Source of the DNA: Nonomuraea thailandensis
GTDB taxonomy: Bacteria > Actinomycetota > Actinomycetes > Streptosporangiales > Streptosporangiaceae
Direction: 5' to 3'
Length of the DNA: 64,000 nt
Assembly (NCBI RefSeq): GCF_024172165.1
Contig: NZ_JAMZEB010000001.1
Coordinates: 248,001-312,000 of the forward strand
This document shows positions 61,337 through 64,000 of the stretch, in pieces. The notes below the pieces were generated by a model. That model was not told the origin of the DNA. It was given only the letters and a program-made list of their open reading frames with translations, and did no database searches. The translations under genes and the position numbers were made by a program. Every line of letters begins with the position of its first letter. Positions within the stretch are counted from its first letter, which is position 1.

Positions 61337-61827
61337 TCAGCGGCTGATCGCTCTTTCCTCCGGTCGCCCAGGGGTCGTGAGCTGTTTGTCTACTCCTACG
61401 CCTGTGCCTGCCTCACGCTTTCCGCTCGCCAAGGGTCGGAGTTCCTCCATAAAGGAGACGGCCCGGTGAAGGAGCGGAATGGTGACCGACCCACCTTCTA
61501 CAAGGGCGATCTGCAGAGCCTCGAGCACCTGGTTACGATCGACCCGCTCTTCGTCACACCGTTCAAGATGGTAGTAAACGCATTCCTCGCAGTCTTTCAT
61601 TACGAAACCACGAGGCCGAGCAGCTCCTTGACCGAGACAGGCAGAGCACCGGGTGCGTACGCTGCTCCGTCCAACGAGAAGAAGGATTCGAATATCGAGC
61701 CGCTGCTGCGCAGGAGCTCATTTCCGTCGGCCCTGGCCATTCGGAAGGTCTTCGGGGAAGGCGTCACCTTCAGATGTTCGCGGGGATGACGGGTGGTTTC
61801 GGCCTGAGGGCCTGTGGAGCTGGACAT
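61337..61827 (-). pseudogene. Carboxymuconolactone decarboxylase/AhpD-like gene, frameshifted
   Basis: The first part, from 61827, ends SIFESFFSLDGAAYAPGALP, VSVKELLGLVVS at a TAA (61600-61602). The second, from the ATG overlapping it as TAATG, begins MKDCEECVYYHLERCDEERV and reads LEALQIALVEGGSVTIPLLH. Joined, they make a normal CMD/AhpD-type protein with the CxxC and His of the peroxidase/alkylhydroperoxidase site. A two-base gain or one-base loss at the join explains the split. Coupled translation of two fragments is possible, but function is doubtful. Confidence 0.65.
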
Positions 61828-61897
61828 GCAGCCATTCTGTTCTGCCGAACCGGCATCCCGCCAACAATGATTTCTGTAGGTGCCATCATGGACGCTA

Positions 61898-63066
61898 CAG
61901 AGGTTGAAAGGTCAGGGTTCATTGCCGACCGTTGGTGAGGGTCAGGCCGGTGTGAGTGACGAAGGCGTCCAGCAGGCTGGATCGGTACTGCATCCGCTTG
62001 AGCCGGGTGCGGATCAGCGCGCCGAGCTGGTCCAGAGTGGCGGGGGCGAGATTGCCCAGGCTGCGTTTGAGGTGGGACCAGACGCCCTCCGTCGGGTTGA
62101 GCTCGGGGGCGTAGGAGGGCAGATAGAACACCGTCAGCCAGGGGCGAGAATCGATCAGGCTGCGCATCAGCGCGTCCCGGTGCGCGGTGAGGTTGTCCCA
62201 GACCAGCACGATCGGCCCGCCGAGTTGCTGGTGGGCGGCATCCAGCAGGCGGGCGTAGTCAACCTCGCGGAAGCCCTTCTGCTCCCCGCGGCGGCCGCGA
62301 TACAGCAGCATGCGGTAGATCAGGCGGGTGCGGTGCCCGGCTTTGAGGCAGATCAGCCCGGCCACGGAGACGCGTCCGGAGCCCTTGCCGGTGACGGTGA
62401 CGACCGGGGTATGTCCCCGGCGGGACCAGGTGCGGGCCTTAGGTGGCCTCAGCGACTGGCCTGCTTCGTCCTCGAAGCAGATCCACGCGTCCTGGTCCCG
62501 GGCAGTTTTTCCACGCTCGGCCAGGTCTCCTTGACCCAGGTGGAGATGGCTTCCTCATCGCGCTCGGCGGCGCGGCGCTGTGGCACCTGGGGACTCCAGC
62601 CGAGCCGGTGCAGCAGGTAGGAGGTGCCACGCAGAGTGTAAGACACCCGGAACAACTGCTCGATCAGTGCCGTCACCCGGGCCAGCGTCCACCGCTGGTC
62701 CTCGACCCATCCGTGGGCGGCCGGCCCGGCGTCCAGGGCGTGTTCCAGCAGCGCCACCTGCTGCTCGGTCAACCGGCACGACGACCCGCTCGGCCCTTTC
62801 GATCGCAACGCCTCCAGCCCGCCGGCCTTCCAGGCGTGATACCAGGCGTAGGCGGACTTCCGTGAGACTCTCAGCTGCTTGGCCACCTGCGCCGGTGGCA
62901 CATCGGCAGCGAATAACTCCCCGGCCTGCATGCGCACCTGCTCGCGCTTCGCCCTGGCGGCCGGGGTCAGACCACCACCATCCGGATACCGCATCCCACC
63001 GGCATAGTCACCGACCAGGAGAAAGGCACGCAACCACGCCGAAGCACCTCAACCTTTCAACCTCTG
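61898..63066. mobile_element. IS630-family insertion sequence, copy 2 (inverted)
   Basis: 1169 bp, same length and same predicted proteins as copy 1 but on the opposite strand, with TA at 61896-61897 and 63067-63068. The two copies enclose 3.1 kb of cargo, as a composite transposon or an inversion-prone segment would. Confidence 0.92.
61919..62994 (-). CDS. IS630-family transposase, copy 2 (-1 frameshift)
   Basis: Encoded proteins appear identical to copy 1, including the frame join at the A-run (here near 62507). Catalytic motifs FEDEAGQ, WDNLTAH and NPTEGVW are intact. The shared frameshift in both copies supports programmed shifting, or at least recent copying of an already shifted element. 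Confidence 0.82.
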
Positions 63067-63068
63067 TA

Positions 63069-63627
63069 ATGCTGCGAGCAGTGCCGAGAAGGATGCGCTC
63101 AGCGGTTCGTTTCGCCTGGGTCCGCGGCCGTTGTCGCGAAGGGCTTGGCCGTGCCGGAAGAGCAGCGGGTGCAGCGAGAATCGGCCGGAGCGGACCGTGT
63201 ACGCGGCCAGCCCCGCGGGTAACGGAGCAATGAGCTCATTTCACCCTGACGGCGCTGGTCATGATGGTGTGCGCAGAGCGGTGGCGGGTGAACAGCAGGT
63301 TCCCGGCAAGACAGCAGTCGACCAAGATCCGATGCCGCAAGCGGGAGCCTCCTCGGTGGCGGCGGTTAGCCAGCGGATGAGTGCGGCCACGTTGCTCGAC
63401 GATCGGCCGGATTCACGCCGGCTGGCGTACGTGATCCAGCCGGTCCAGGGAGCCTCCACCGAGTAACGCCCGCACGCCTCCCCACACGGCACCGACAGCC
63501 GCCCCGACCGCAGGCCGGCCATTCAAGACCATGATTGATCGGCCCGGCGACGATGCCCGAGGCATCGCCTTTGTGGGGCTGCTCCGTCGTGCCCACCAGG
63601 CCGGAGCGCTTACCCCGCCCGGAGAGG
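63069..63627. other. Gap without a supported gene
   Basis: About 560 bases. Several open frames of 60-110 codons exist on both strands but none shows family motifs or a ribosome site. A few transposase-like words occur but are too short to assign. Confidence 0.35.
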
Positions 63628-64000
63628 TCAGCTGTCCGGTTCCCGTGTGCCGTTGAGTGCCTTGCGGAGCAGGGTGGCCAGTTGGTCTTGTTCGCGGGTG
63701 CTGAGGTTGGCAGTGGCAGACCGGGCGAACTTGAAGGACTTCTCGAAGGCGGCGTAGAGGGCGGTTCCATCAGGGGTCCGGACGATCTGCCGGGAGCGGC
63801 CGTCGTCAGGGTGGGGGCGGCGGTGGACGAGATCGCGTGACTCGAGTCTACGGATGATCTGGGTGATGTTGGACGCGTCGCAGCCGAGTTCGTCGGCCAG
63901 TTCCCGCATCCCGATCCGCCGGGTGAGCCGCCCGAGCACACAGGCCTGCGCCACGCTCAGCCCGTGCTCCATGGCGGCGGTTTCGTATGCGCGGTCGTAG
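63628..64000 (-). CDS. MarR-family regulator, partial at window edge
   Basis: At least 124 residues; the frame is open at the edge (YDRAYETAAMEHG...), so the start lies beyond it. The winged helix is clear: AQACVLGRLTRRIGMRELAD, ELGCDASNITQIIRRLESRD, LVHRRPHPDDGRSRQIVRTP. It is closely similar to the MarR gene at 60018 across its whole length and keeps Arg where that gene has TGA. It may respond to related electrophiles or control a gene beyond the window. Confidence 0.85.
   Translation of the reverse strand, partial: YDRAYETAAMEHGLSVAQACVLGRLTRRIGMRELADELGCDASNITQIIRRLESRDLVHRRPHPDDGRSRQIVRTPDGTALYAAFEKSFKFARSATANLSTREQDQLATLLRKALNGTREPDS

Noticed and set aside
1..64000. tRNA and rRNA genes
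   Set aside because: No conserved rRNA stretches or tRNA-like CCA/T-loop (GGTTCGAATC) signatures were noticed on either strand.

Overview
The window is high-GC DNA with actinomycete features: GTG/TTG starts with strong purine-rich ribosome sites, an AfsR/SARP regulator, an ECF42-type sigma factor paired with a YCII/DGPF protein, a DmdR/IdeR-like iron box, and class I lanthipeptide genes of the 'FDLD' kind. A filamentous actinomycete (Streptosporangiaceae-like or Streptomyces-like) is the best guess; no rRNA, tRNA or housekeeping marker fixes the genus. It looks like an accessory region, because intact biosynthetic and uptake operons are separated by many insertion sequences and decayed genes.

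Layout. 1-7.5 kb: broken membrane-transport genes, an MBL-fold hydrolase, an ECF42 sigma/YCII pair, and a frameshifted IS1182 element. 7.5-19.4 kb: a class I lanthipeptide cluster with SARP regulator, JmjC-type cupin, LanC, full-length LanB, a 71-residue precursor with seven cysteines, an ABC exporter, an aminotransferase and a GNAT. 19.7-24.5 kb: a four-gene operon led by an unusual fusion of an IS1595-type zinc ribbon to a TetR regulator, followed by an oxidoreductase, an aldehyde dehydrogenase and an NCS1 permease. 24.8-36.5 kb: IS110, IS3, IS256 and IS5 relics around two secreted proteins; one of these carries four identical 168-bp tandem repeats.

36.5-47.8 kb holds the most interesting locus. 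One arm, on the minus strand, runs from a 41-codon peptide gene to a PPDK-like PEP phosphotransferase with a shortened ATP-grasp region, then a nucleotidyltransferase with a C-terminal PqqD/RRE-like winged helix, then an HExxH protein fused to a cyclophilin. The divergent arm encodes a prolyl-oligopeptidase-type S9 peptidase, an ABC ATPase, two ABC-2 permeases and an MBL-fold hydrolase. Nearly every junction overlaps or is within a few bases. I read it as a possibly undescribed RiPP-type pathway: small precursor, recognition domain, unusual modifying enzymes, leader protease and exporter. No product or chemistry can be deduced from sequence alone.

48.2-52.6 kb: three insertion sequences lie close together, two abutting at a shared CTAG. 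52.9-56.9 kb: a ferric-siderophore ABC importer with a divergent binding protein and an iron box between them. 57.2-64 kb: a PhoD relic, then two identical 1169-bp IS630-type elements in inverted orientation enclosing a quinone oxidoreductase, its divergent MarR regulator (carrying a nonsense codon) and a frameshifted CMD/AhpD-like gene. A paralogous MarR gene runs off the right edge.
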